Below, piece after piece: positions 39,185 to 49,705 of a DNA stretch of 64,000 bases. Source of the DNA: Isoetes taiwanensis (lineage: Eukaryota; Streptophyta; Lycopodiopsida; Isoetales; Isoetaceae); assembly GCA_021234155.1 (NCBI GenBank), contig JAJEKV010000034.1:8662028-8726027 (forward strand), in the 5' to 3' direction. Both the position numbers and the translations under genes were made by a program. The notes beneath the pieces were generated by a model, which was given only the letters and a program-made list of their open reading frames with translations, did no database searches and had not been told where the DNA came from. Each line of letters begins with the position of its first letter. Position 1 is the first letter of the stretch.

Positions 39185-39418
39185 GTACGTAGGCTTGCTG
39201 AACTAAATTTCACACTTACGGGTTCAAACCCTTCTAGATGGATGTTATTTTTAGAGAGATATATGGAGGTACAGAAAGGCTTTGTGTCTCAGATGGCAAG
39301 GCTTTCGAATGGTATAGCGTAAGGGCATCTTATTCAAGAGACACTATTTTTCTTGACAGACGCCACTACATCTATAGATCCAAATGCACCAAAACTTTGG
39401 AAGAAGGTAGTTGGTTAG
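39185..39418 (+). pseudogene. Exon-like coding relic of unknown family, copy B
   Basis: Counterpart of 12597-12830, with the same splice-acceptor context. A patch of about 15 bases near 39304 differs from copy A and introduces a TAA (reading ARLSNGIA then stop, where A reads ARLEEYIAEG). The sequences on either side are identical between copies for long distances, so the change is strikingly local. Confidence 0.35.
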
Positions 39419-40225
39419 AAGGTGAAGTCTTGCAAGGTTTGGGTAAGCAACGAAGGTTAAGCGAAGAGACGTTTGAAGGCATAAACAAATACGTCTTAAA
39501 TAATGGAGAATAAAGATATCTTCTATGTGGACTCAGTAGAAGAGGAGTTTAATGTGGCACTACAAGAGAAAAGGGGTGTTAGAGTCAGTTATAGCATCAG
39601 AAGGATATTTTTGGTGTTTTTTGAGGTGAAAATAATGTTCTGTAGTTATTAGCAACACTTTTAGTTAGATATTCCTCCTCAGCCGCTAATTCTACTTCTT
39701 CTCTATCGGACTCCCATGGATGATGCTATATCATTTTAACCAATCTAATGCTATATTTGATGTTATAGCTGAGGTAGGAGCTGATGCATTATGACTCAAA
39801 GGTGTTAACATAGATGTCATCTGACTCTAATTTTGACATTATGTCTGACTCTAAAGATGATGCTATATCATTTGGGGTCAATCTAATGTACAATCATGTA
39901 ACAAATTTATGCACTATGCAAAGTTGTTGGCAAAGATACCAAAAAGAGATGCCATCTATTCAAATAACCATTTTCATATACACCTAATATAATTACTCTT
40001 TTCTCTAGATTTTTCATTTCAAAAGTCCCTCATTTCATACATACCTATGTGTATAGAACAAGATTGCCAAGGCTAATAATACAATAAAGTGCATTATTAT
40101 ACTTGTCTCATACGATTTAAAAGTTCACCAATACATAATATTAGCAATATCAAGAGAATCTCAACACAACATTCCTCAGCGACAATGACGTATACTTAAA
40201 AAGATCATTGAACTAGTCTTTATTA

Positions 40226-40532
40226 ATGTCACATAGCAAGTCCTGCTCAACCTCTTCTATTTCATCATCATCCAATTGCAAAAAGGATCCGATATATGTC
40301 TCTCTGTCCCATTTTCTATGTTGTTCTCCTCATCAAAGTAGTCATCAAGTATACAACGTTCCGGGCTATGCATTGGAGATATCAACTGAAGGCCTTGATG
40401 GTCCTCTAATTGTGAATCATGCTCGTGGTCAATGGTTTCTTCAACTGGGTCAATCAACTCCAACTCACGAGGAAGTGGACTATCAGATGATGATCCTTGT
40501 GTGTCATAATTAGAATCATTGAGGATAGGCAT
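40226..40532 (-). pseudogene. Acidic C-terminal coding relic, copy B
   Basis: Counterpart of 13627-13863. The frame is open from MPILNDSNYDTQ through SPERCILDDYFDEENNIENG. A small change near 40280-40292 then shifts it (an extra A, and bases missing relative to A), so the acidic tail seen in copy A is lost. The upstream continuation reads GIVVH then a stop, where copy A has an Arg codon. Confidence 0.4.
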
Positions 40533-40803
40533 GGCAATAACTCTTTGAGAAGTTGGTTGTCAATGAACCACTATGCCATCGATCTGAGCCATCGGATCGG
40601 TGTTTTTGAATGGGCGAGCATGCATCTCTTGCATGCATGCATGCATTGCATGCATTTTCTGGGGCTCTGGTTCATTTGGGGATCGCTATTTCTTGCAGGT
40701 TCTTCGTCAGCTTCTTATCGGCATTGTCTCCTCTCTCAGCAGTTCCCTGACTCCCACCCACCCTCCCTTTATGTGTATATTATCATTGTAAATGTTGTTT
40801 TTT

Positions 40804-40905
40804 GCGTATGGCACGCGTGACCAGCCCTCGCTTTTTCGAGGTTGTTTTCTTGTCGCGTGGTATACGTGACCAGCCCCTCGTTTTTCGAGGTTGTTGTTTT
40901 CTTAT
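40804..40905 (+). repeat. Two-copy tandem repeat with stem-loop cores, copy B
   Basis: Better preserved counterpart of 14208-14310. Each unit contains CGTGACCAGCCC, then CTCG, a short T loop and CGAGG, followed by TTGTT. The stems are perfect here and imperfect in copy A. Confidence 0.65.
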
Positions 40906-41498
40906 CTTTGTCTTCTAGTTTGTTGATGCGCACAAGATTGGGATGAAACGATTCGCCTTCTTGGGGCCCAGGATTTTCCTTTTGGGAGCATTTTGCAACC
41001 TTATATTGTGTCAAGTCCCTTGTGTCGGCTTATCACTGGAGTTTGCCTCAAAACCCGAAGGGGCGAGTTTTTTAATCCCGGCGATAAGCTCTCGGGTACA
41101 TATAACCGACATCCGTAGAATTTTTACATCCGGATGATATAATTGATATTCCATGTATTTTTTCATTGTGGGTGACTTGCAAGCAGTTACTCACTCTCAA
41201 TCATTGTAGAATTCTTTGCCCGAAAACCCTAGCTGGGCGTTTCCTCTCCAGCTTCCCTTGACTCTCTTTTTTTTTTAATACTGTGCAAAGTGGGGGGTCT
41301 CCCCTGCTTGGTTTGACAGTTAGTATCTTTTTTTTCCATGTTGGGACATGTTCTTCCCCGATCTTGTCCCCTTTTGGCCATCCTTCAACCTTCGACCTGA
41401 TCCGCTTTGATAAGAAAGTTCTCTCTTTTGTTGGGAGCTTTTTGTTTGTTTTCATCGCAGCCCCTTATTCGAGAATCCTCAATTCTTATACCTAGGAT

Positions 41499-43088
41499 TG
41501 TGGCGTCCCCTACTGTGATACACGGTGCACTCACCATATATACAAACAGGGAGTTCATCCCCATACCAGCTCCATACCGACTGGGGCCCTCCACATATCA
41601 CGCACTGCTTGAGTCCCGTCGGGAAGAGTGAAGGGGTCATTTTACCCCGGGTCCCTCGGGGCCCTGCTTACCGCTGAAGGCGTAAACATATATGTCGGGT
41701 ATACAACATAATCACATATCCACCTCGAAGGGTGGTACATCAACATCCGCATAGACAAAGATCAGCCGCAAAGACATATGGGGTTCCTACCCAAGGCCTT
41801 CGGACTTCGAAGGTATGGATCGACGGCTTGGGTCTCCGTGAGTTCATTGCGTATAATCATGGCAATGGATTTGGGCGGCATAAGAACACCATGGCTTAGG
41901 GTTGTCCACTCCATCCGCCCCTCGGCACACTTTGCAAGGTAGGTTGAAAAGTGTCGGACCCGATCAGAAGCTCCGAGATGCATAGCCAAAGGGGCTATTC
42001 CCGGTTGCATCTCCCGGATTCGATGGGGCAGTGTAGGGATCACTCCCCTCCGCAGGTTCATACCGACTCAAGGTGACTAGGGCCAACGCCTTGCTCGATT
42101 GAACCCACCGGGAAGTGAACATCACTCCTGCGGAAATGAGCCCATGCCTTGCCCGCTTTTCGGTGGCAAGCCATTAGACCTAGTCACAATGATCCCCTGG
42201 GCCTTACACACCTAGGGATGGCTCAAGAGTCGTAACACTAACCTCCTTCTTAGCCCGGTCGCCCCTTCACCCACAACCGTGTGGATCTTGTACACAAATG
42301 AATCTACAGTGTGCTAGAGGAGGCTAATCTAGGAGCATCAACTACCAAGCTTTGGGGTCTCTACCCCCTTCCCAATACAAAGGAGTTCACAGAGATACAT
42401 CCCTCTATATACATCCGCAGGAAGAACTAAAGAACTAAATCTAATCTATATCATGGGGTTAGGTTCTTTAGTTAAAACCCTGTATCGAGAATCTAAATGG
42501 TTTTATGGGCAATTTAACAGGCTAAACCTACTCACAATGACTGGAAGACCGGTTTAGGCTATTAAATTGACTAAACCCCCGATCCTTGGGTTGCTCCTCC
42601 TCGACTGAAGTTGGATCATCCTAAACCTGCTTGAAGATGGAGCCAACAAGGAAAACTAATGGTGCAATTAAAGACGGAGTCCGGGAGGAGGCGGTTTTGA
42701 CCCCTTGAGCAAAAAAAAGCAAGCTCTAAAACCCTATGGGACGAAAAATAGCAAGTTAGGGTTTCTCCCACCTAAATAGACAAGGGTTAGGGCTAGGGTT
42801 TCCAATTATCCCTTTAAGCATGTGGGATAATTGGGTGGCCCACTTGCTTTAATGGTTAGGTGGCATAAAGGTATCCACATGGGAAAATGTGCACCTTGAT
42901 AAATGTGCACCTTGATAAATGTGCATTGGTAAATGTGCACATTAATAAATCATACCTTGTAAGTTGCCCCCTACCAGCCTAGCTTCCATCGTCGGCATTA
43001 CCACGTCGGTCGGGTGCGGTACGCGGCGTGGGGCAGTATAATATACCGCACGGGGCCAGGTATCTCTTGCCTTTTGGAACGCGTCACA
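41499..43088 (-). repeat. 3' LTR of the chromovirus
   Basis: About 1590 bp bounded on the plus strand by TGTGGCGTC and GCGTCACA, so it reads TG...CA on the minus strand with inverted ends. The inner end abuts a polypurine tract. The outer ~230 bp (41499-41735) match 61778-62008, the remaining piece of the 5' LTR. It contains an 18-bp-type tandem array (42889-42952) and an AAACCCTA-rich part near 42725-42810. Confidence 0.8.
42889..42952 (+). repeat. Short tandem array inside the 3' LTR
   Basis: ATGTGCACCTTGATAA occurs in succession, then varies to ATGTGCATTGGTAA and ATGTGCACATTAATAA. About four units of 16-18 bp, all within the LTR. Confidence 0.8.
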
Positions 43089-43105
43089 TTCTCCCCACCT
43101 TGAAA
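43089..43105 (-). promoter_or_regulatory. Polypurine tract of the chromovirus
   Basis: Minus strand reads CAAGGTGGGGAGAA immediately before the LTR start TGTGACGC. This is the usual position and composition of the plus-strand primer of Ty3/gypsy elements. A second similar stretch (CAAGGTGGGGAGAC) lies near 43130. Confidence 0.8.
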
Positions 43106-43879
43106 TGATGATGTCCGCACATCGTGGGTCTCCCCACCTTGAATCTTCTAACCCTAATCAACTTGATGCATACAATATACTACTATGATACTTACACATT
43201 TATTATGATTACCTTAAGGTAATATTTTTTATAACATTATTAAGCCTTATCTTATGAAATAACTATCAATTTTAAATATTATTAAAACAAGTTACTCAAT
43301 AGATTCACTTATCATGAGATTTTAGTTTATCAAAATTTTAATATTTCATATAAATAATTATCGCTCGAGGGTACTCTTCCTTCCTTGCAACACATTCCAA
43401 CAAAATTTGTGTTGCAAAGTCTTGGTAGTTTCGACCTCCTTGCCCCTCCTGGCTCTATTGGCCAGCAGTGCCTAACCTCACGTTAGTACCATTTTAATTA
43501 TTAATAAAGTTTTGGTTATATGGTGACCACCCCACCTATCTACATGAATGCATGGTTAATCTCCTGCCGTAGGAAGAGGATGATTCTTCCATCATGGCCG
43601 TGGAGACTGCAGCCCCTATCATGCCTATATCTTCGTGCCTACACCTTTAGTTGCCCAACGTGGAGGATAGGGTCCTTCCCATATGTGGGGTGAAGGGACA
43701 GATTCCTCTATCAATGCATATATATGGGACTAGAGGTGCCTTTCCTATCAATGCATTCCCTCAATGACTTCCTTTCTCTCGAGGGTCGCCTACGTGGGAC
43801 CCGGTAGACTTTCTAATCTACCTTCCACTTTCGTCCCAAGCGAAACGGTCATGCCTATTCACATTACACCCGCTCTCTA

Positions 43880-45281
43880 GAGATCACCGTAGGTGGTCTC
43901 ATCATCCGATAACAACGCATGCAAACCCATACCTAGCATAGGTTGCATCGCCCGATTAATCTTAACTACACATAGAATTAATTCTACACAAATCGACATG
44001 CCTGGTCGATTTCTTTGGAGATGACCTTTGTCGTCCCATTGCTCCATAAACGTAGATGGTACCGCTTTAATGGGATCCTTCTTGAGTACCCACGTCGCGC
44101 TTCCACCGGCAAGTGTTTCCACTTAACCAAATATTGGAGAAACTCGATCTCCTTGTTTTCTTGAAGGCTTTATCAAGAATCAACTCTTGAACTATTTCCA
44201 TTTTGCTCCTCCATCATTTCCAACAACGTTGAGTATCCAAGACCGTCCCGGATTTGGAGTATGCTTCTTCAATAAGCTCACGTGGAAGACTTTATGAATC
44301 TTTAGGTGTCTTGGCAAGTCTAATTTGTAGGATTGATTACCTACTCTTGACTATTAAAAGGTCCACCCACCTTGGAGCAAGCTTCTTACAATTTTCGATC
44401 TTGCGAGCTTTGCCTCGCTTCACTTTGATCTTGAGCCACACGTTGTCGCCAACTTCAACTCCCCGACCATCGATGTTTGTTTACGATGCTCTTTTTGTCG
44501 ACTCGCTTCGCCCGAAGATATCCTCGAACTTCTTCCACCAAATGCTGTGCATATCGACCAACATTTGTTGCGAAAACTCTACTTTTGACACCCGGATTGT
44601 GCCAAGTGTCCGGAGTTAGTATTGGTAGCCATAATTGATCATAAACCGCGATTATTTATGATGATTCCTCGCTGGTGCTATTATCGCATAAACTCCACCA
44701 AGTGAATAAATTCTTCCCACATACCTTACTTGTTCCGATTATAGTTTCGTAGGATATCCTCCAAAAATCCTTGGTCCGCTCCGCTTTGGCCATCCCCGTC
44801 CGGGGATGATAGGCGTGCTCATGGATAGCTTCGTCGGAATTGTCGCAAAGAGGTCTTGTCAAAAAGGCACTCATGAACTTTGATCCCCAAGGGAGATAAT
44901 CTCCCTTGGCATGCCATGAAGCCTCGAAGATTTCTTTGGTGAAGAGCCCGGTTGTGATCCATAGCGGTGTCGGTGGTCCCGCAAGGCACAAAATGTGCCA
45001 TCTTCGACAACTTGTCGACCACTACCATCAAGGCATGCTTCCCTCTTACTGTCCTTGGAAGCCCTGTTATGAAGTCCATGCTGATGACCTCCCACTTAGC
45101 GTTTAGCACCGCTAATGGCTCTAATGCCCCTAGAATTCAAAGTTGCTCTGCGCCGTCTGCTGACGCAAATATACATTCGTTGATGTAGCGAGCTACCCGC
45201 TTCTTCATTCTGGCCAATAGTAGTTCGCTGCGCACTTTGAAATATGTTTTTCATGAATCCCGCATGGCCAGCTATTGGACT
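43880..45281 (-). pseudogene. Chromovirus integrase core and chromodomain
   Basis: After the nested LTR element the frame resumes at SPIAGHAGF (45281 downward), from the zinc-binding region. The catalytic core shows ISMDFITGLPRTVRGKHALM and VVVDKLSKMAHFVPCG (about 45085-44980), with the first Asp in MDF. It continues through KFMSAF (about 44880) and YHPRTG / AERTKDF (about 44800-44760), the region of the catalytic Glu. Further on, YKLDLPRHLKIHKVFHVSLL (about 44370-44310) is the typical C-terminal block. Near 44160-44030, EIEFLQYLVKWKHLPVE followed by ATWVLKKD is a chromodomain, which in this family tethers integration to chromatin. Several frameshifts separate these parts. Confidence 0.85.
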
Positions 45282-45738
45282 TGTTAGCCCTTTGGGCTAA
45301 ACATATGTATGAGTGGCATAGGCCACATGTATTTATCACATTGGACCACTTGATCTAGGGCCCAGATTTAGCCCACATATGTGGTAGGTGGCATAGGCCA
45401 CATGTATTTGTCATATTGGACCCCACAATCCCGCGGCCCGGATTTAGCCTAGATACGTGGAGGGTGAGATATCATTTAGGGTTAGGGTTTTGCTCTACTA
45501 TTTAGAGAGAGCATTTCCTCTCATTGTTTAGGCTTTTTGCTCACGCGTTTTGGAGCACCTCCTTTTGGAGCATCAATATGATTCTGTTTTTTGTTCATTC
45601 TTTCTTTTTGTTCTTGTTCTTGGAGTTTCTTCCATCTTCTTTTTTGTTGATCCATGAGCATTTGTGGCAGCCTTTGGCATCCGGCAGTCATGGATTTCCT
45701 GCTTTTCAAGGTGATGCCAAGAACCCCAAACATCAACA
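45282..45738 (+). repeat. 5' LTR of the nested element
   Basis: Starts TGTTAGCCC, ends AACATCAACA. It is nearly identical to 49246-49705 except for short patches (for example GGCTAAAC against AGATAAAC, and a scrambled stretch near 45690-45715). It contains GTGGCATAGGCCACATGT twice. Confidence 0.9.
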
Positions 45739-45740
45739 CT

Positions 45741-45747
45741 TGGCGCC
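45741..45747 (+). promoter_or_regulatory. Primer-binding motif TGGCGCC
   Basis: TGGCGCC lies two bases after the left LTR. It complements tRNA 3' ends finishing in GGCGCCA, as in plant tRNA-Asp. Only the first seven bases fit; the following bases do not extend the match, so the exact primer tRNA is uncertain. Confidence 0.65.
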
Positions 45748-48700
45748 TCATCTTGGGGTCTCTTGGCTCATGATCACCCTCTTGTTTTTTCTTTCAAGCA
45801 TCTCCAAAAGTTTTCAAGAAAAAAATTTGGTTCTACATCGACATCGCCTTCCTCCTCACCTCTCGCTATATCGCCCGTTTTTTAAAAGGGGCTAAACTAA
45901 GATTGTTATTCGTCACATATGGGTTCATTATCCACCTTGTTTTTACTATCCATTATCCACCTTTGTTTTTATCCATCCATACGTTACGTGTAAACATTCA
46001 AGCCACGAGCATATATTTGTTCCATTTATTTGGGTTCCTCATAGACACATTTTTTTTTTTGCTATCCCTGTTTTTGTGTTGCTCTATACATTCGGGCCTA
46101 GAAGCCCCATTTCTTAGGGACATTTGGAGCAGAGAATGGTTCTTCGCAATTTTCTCCAAGACATTTTTACGCCGCGAGAGGCCCAATCCGACTTTCTGCC
46201 GCGGATCTTCTTCTTAGCCACGGGCCCAACGGCTCACGCAATTTTTTCCTGCTCAACGGCTTTGCGAAGTTTTTGCTACGATCAAAGCCCACCAAAGGGA
46301 TCTTTCTTTTCAAGAATATCCGCTTCCCAACTCCCCAAAATCATCATTATGTTCACGGTTTTCTACACCCACAAAGCATGTCTTCGGATCCGGCTTTTGT
46401 GACCTGATCGGCGGCAATTTTCAAAGATACCGGGGCTCGCTTTTGCACATAGTTCCTTACAACACCTCTCGTTCTTCCATACACCGCAAACCATTGCATG
46501 ACATTAAGTTCTTCATCGACTTTTTTTATTCTCTGTCCTTTTTGATGTGGTCTTGCTTGGACAAAGCAAAACCCCCAAGAAGAGGCCCAACGGCTCTTCC
46601 ACGCATCTGCCTTTTCCCAACCTCTGCGGAGTTTTTCTTTGGGTTACCACTTGGTGCGTATGTCTTGCACATTTTTCATCCTCGACCTTTGATTCGTTCT
46701 TTTGATTCTTCCGCGACACTTGCTTGGGATTTATTCCTTGACATCTTTGCCTGATATGGAGACAATAAGGTTAAATCCCCATCATTTTTGAGCTGATGCA
46801 TTTTTATCGGGCCGCCCATCTGTTTACGCAAAAGGGCGGGGCCTCATTTACGATGACCCATTCGTGGTAGAAATTTCTGCGCCAATCAAGGCTATATCGG
46901 TGGCACCGCGATCCTTTCACCGGGATTCTTCTCTTATCCCCACTTTCCGTAATTTTAAGGCTGCCTATTATTTAACTTTCGGATGATTTTGCACAATCGA
47001 TACAAAGTCATTCCTTTCCTCACGAACCAACTCAAGAGCATCGGCACATCTAGTTATACATCAAGGTTATCATTCAATATCAAGCATGTATTCCGCTCAA
47101 CTTTCCTCCTCTCATTCTTCCAAATCCGCATTAGACTCTGGTTTTGTCCACATCATAGCGGGGCCAAGAAAAAATCAGACGCCATCTCTTGGAGCAAAGA
47201 TCACGGAGCCATACTATCTCTCTACTAAAGTATTTTGGTGGCCGAAATGCCCTCTTCCTACACAATCTTTTCACACATAATACACTGAAAGCTTTTCACA
47301 TTGTGGCTTTATTTTGCAACCTAGAACCCCTTTGTTTATCGGTCTTCGTATTGTGCATCTACCAACCGGCCAGCTACCTGCTGCAACACTTCACCCTTCA
47401 TAGCCTATGGTGCGGCGTCAGTCCTGGCAAGCAGAGCATCCATGTTACAAATATTGAAGGCGTTCCACACCGCGTATAGATCTACCAGCTGACTATTCGC
47501 GAGGAAGAGCTGGAAACTGACCATGGATTAAAGGAAGCGGCAAACATCCTCTGACACTCTATAGATCCGTTCGCGGACAAAAGCATGAATAATCTCTCCC
47601 TCTACCATGCGGCTCCCGCGACCTTTCACTTGACTCGAAAACTCCACCGCGGTGACTTCGCGCCACGGCATCCGCAGTGACGGCTACCAGTGCCCCGGAA
47701 GCTTCCACCGGTTTGGCGGTCGGGCTTAACCACGGCACATTTTGTTCATGACATCCACGGCCTTCCGCGGCGTGTGTTATCCCTGACATGGCCTCGCCCT
47801 CAGAACCTCTCCGTCGAACACCAAAGCTGTTCGGCAGAGCATCGGTAACGGCCCCTCACGACGTGGTCTCGGTTATCGAGCACCTCATCGGCCCATCACG
47901 GCGCGGATGCTACCATCGTCCAGCGACGCCCTTCCTTCTCGGCCAGAACCCCACGGCCACGGACTTTCCGGCCGGGCACCACCTCCGGCTGTGGCACCAA
48001 TCGGCCATGGCGGCCCCAACCATTGAGAAAAAAAAAGCATGAAATCACTTGTCGTTCAACACATATCTTCACGACTTCGATTACTATGGCCACATTCTGG
48101 CACCCTAGCCATTCAACATGGGCAACATTCTTGGTATTTTCCACTTCTTCTACTATTGAAGAGGTTTTTTATACCATGTATCACGTTCTATACATGGCGT
48201 ATTATAAAGCAAATGGCGGATCTATGATTCAACCTTCCGCCCCTTTCATACCTTCACCTTACATGGCCCAACGGCATGTTAAAGCCATTCTTCAACACTT
48301 GATGTAAACTTCATCACGCCCCCCTTGGTTGATTTGTTTAATGGTGACTTCTTGACCTCTTCTTCAATTTTTAGGCCTTATGCCTTTGGAGGTGCAACTT
48401 TCATCAACCTAAAATTTAGCAAAGATCATTCTCTTTCCACAACAAACTCACGGCCCAAAGGCGAGTTCATCAAAAATTGTCCCCTCCCCTCCTGGTACTT
48501 TTTGAGCACACTTTCAATCCTCTTTTCATGCAAGAAGTCTTTGGAGCATATTTTTGGCACATTTTTGGGGGGACGCCTCAACTTTTGCCGCGCATTCTTG
48601 GAGATCTTCTTTGCACCCTTTGTACCAACAAACCCTCCCACAGGCCTATGGCATGTGTAGGCCTTTCAGCAATCTTAGGTCAACCATCAAGCTTATCTCA

Positions 48701-49232
48701 TCGACCCAAATGCGTATGCTTTGAGAGACACATTTTTCAATCCATCTCGGACGTCCATAATACATGGCCCGGTTGAGACTCTTTCAAGTTCAACAAATGG
48801 CGTGAAGATGACTTCCGGGCCTTCTCCCTTCAATCACTTATGTTTCAACTCTTTCAAGTTCAACTCCTTGTTTCAACTTTTCAAGTTCAAAAACTGTGTG
48901 AAGATGACTTATGGCCTTCCCTTCAACAATTTTTGTTTCCTCATTTTTGTTCAACTCATTCCAAGACACTTTGATTGGCATATATTCGAGCTAAACAGGC
49001 ACGCAGCTCTAGAAGTGGTGACAGCCTTCTCAACCTTAGATTTGACTTCTATGGCTTTAAAGGAGCTTGTGGCAAGCTCAAGAGAAGTGGTGACCTTCTC
49101 AACCTCTTACGATTTTTGTACTTCATCGACATTGGCATTTTTGGATCAAGACTTCTCGTGACATTCTCATTATTTCCCCATCAAGTTGTAAATGTTTAAC
49201 CTTGTTGTTGTTATAAAGGTTCTACATAGTTT
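45748..49232 (+). other. Non-coding interior of the nested LTR element
   Basis: The 3.5 kb interior has only short frames with no recognised domain. Part of it (about 47540-48010) is GC-rich; the rest is AT- and pyrimidine-rich. Between 48775 and 48930 the phrase TTTCAAGTTCAAC recurs at least three times, and GTGAAGATGACTT(A/C) twice, a local repeat. GAGGCCCAA...CGG recurs near 46170 and 46580. It looks like a package-and-copy backbone with no proteins of its own. Confidence 0.6.
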
Positions 49233-49245
49233 GGTGTGTGGGGAG
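49233..49245 (+). promoter_or_regulatory. Polypurine tract of the nested element
   Basis: GGTGTGTGGGGAG directly precedes the right LTR (TGTTAGCC), as expected for the plus-strand primer of a plus-oriented element. Confidence 0.65.
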
Positions 49246-49705
49246 TGTTAGCCCTTTAGATAAACATATATGTATGAGTGGCATAGGCCACATGTATTTA
49301 TCACATTGGACCACTTGATCTAGGGGCCCGATTTAAAGCCCACATATGTGGTAGGTGGCATAGGCCACATGTATTTGTCATATATGGACCCCACAATCTA
49401 TGGCCCGTGATTTAGCCTAGATCTGTGGAGGGTGAGATATCATTTAGGGGTTAGGGTTTTGCTCTACTATTTAGAGAGAGCATTTCCTCTCATTGTTTAG
49501 GTTTTTGCTCAATGCTTTTGGAGCACCTCCTTTTGGAGCATCAATATGATTTCGCTTTTGTTCATTCTTTTCTTTTGTTCTTGTTCTTGGAGTTTCTTCC
49601 CATCTTCTTTTGTTGATCCATGAGCATTTGTGGCAGCCTTGTGGCATCCTAAGTGATCATGGACCTGCCGCAGCAAGGTGATGCCAAGAACCCCAAACAT
49701 CAACA
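49246..49705 (+). repeat. 3' LTR of the nested element
   Basis: Counterpart of 45282-45738. It ends AACATCAACA before the flank GGATC. The chromovirus integrase N-terminal part follows immediately on the minus strand. Confidence 0.9.

Larger units (their letters stand above)
26653..41495. repeat. Segmental duplication, copy B
   Basis: Second copy of the block at 1-14905, direct orientation, about 14.84 kb. Sequence to the left of 26653 is single-copy here. The right edge falls three bases before the terminal TG of the gypsy 3' LTR at 41499, so the duplication breakpoint and the LTR insertion point nearly coincide. Relative to copy A, this copy has its own frameshifts in the PPR relic and a stop in the exon-like frame at 39185, but it preserves other frames better, for example the acidic frame at 40257-40532. 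Confidence 0.95.
45282..49705 (+). mobile_element. Non-autonomous LTR retrotransposon nested in the integrase
   Basis: Two direct LTRs of about 457-460 bp (45282-45738 and 49246-49705), both TGTTAGCC...CATCAACA, enclose 3.5 kb. A primer-binding motif follows the left LTR and a polypurine stretch precedes the right LTR, so the element is on the plus strand. The flanks are GGACT (45277-45281) and GGATC (49706-49710), an imperfect five-base target duplication. The chromovirus integrase resumes correctly on both sides. No gag, protease, RT or integrase is recognisable inside, so it fits the LARD class, mobilised by a partner element. LTR similarity is high, which implies recent insertion. Confidence 0.85.

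Noticed and set aside
45521-46217. Frames spanning the nested LTR and its interior
   Set aside because: They cross the LTR boundary and are Phe/Leu/Ser-rich translations of pyrimidine-rich DNA.
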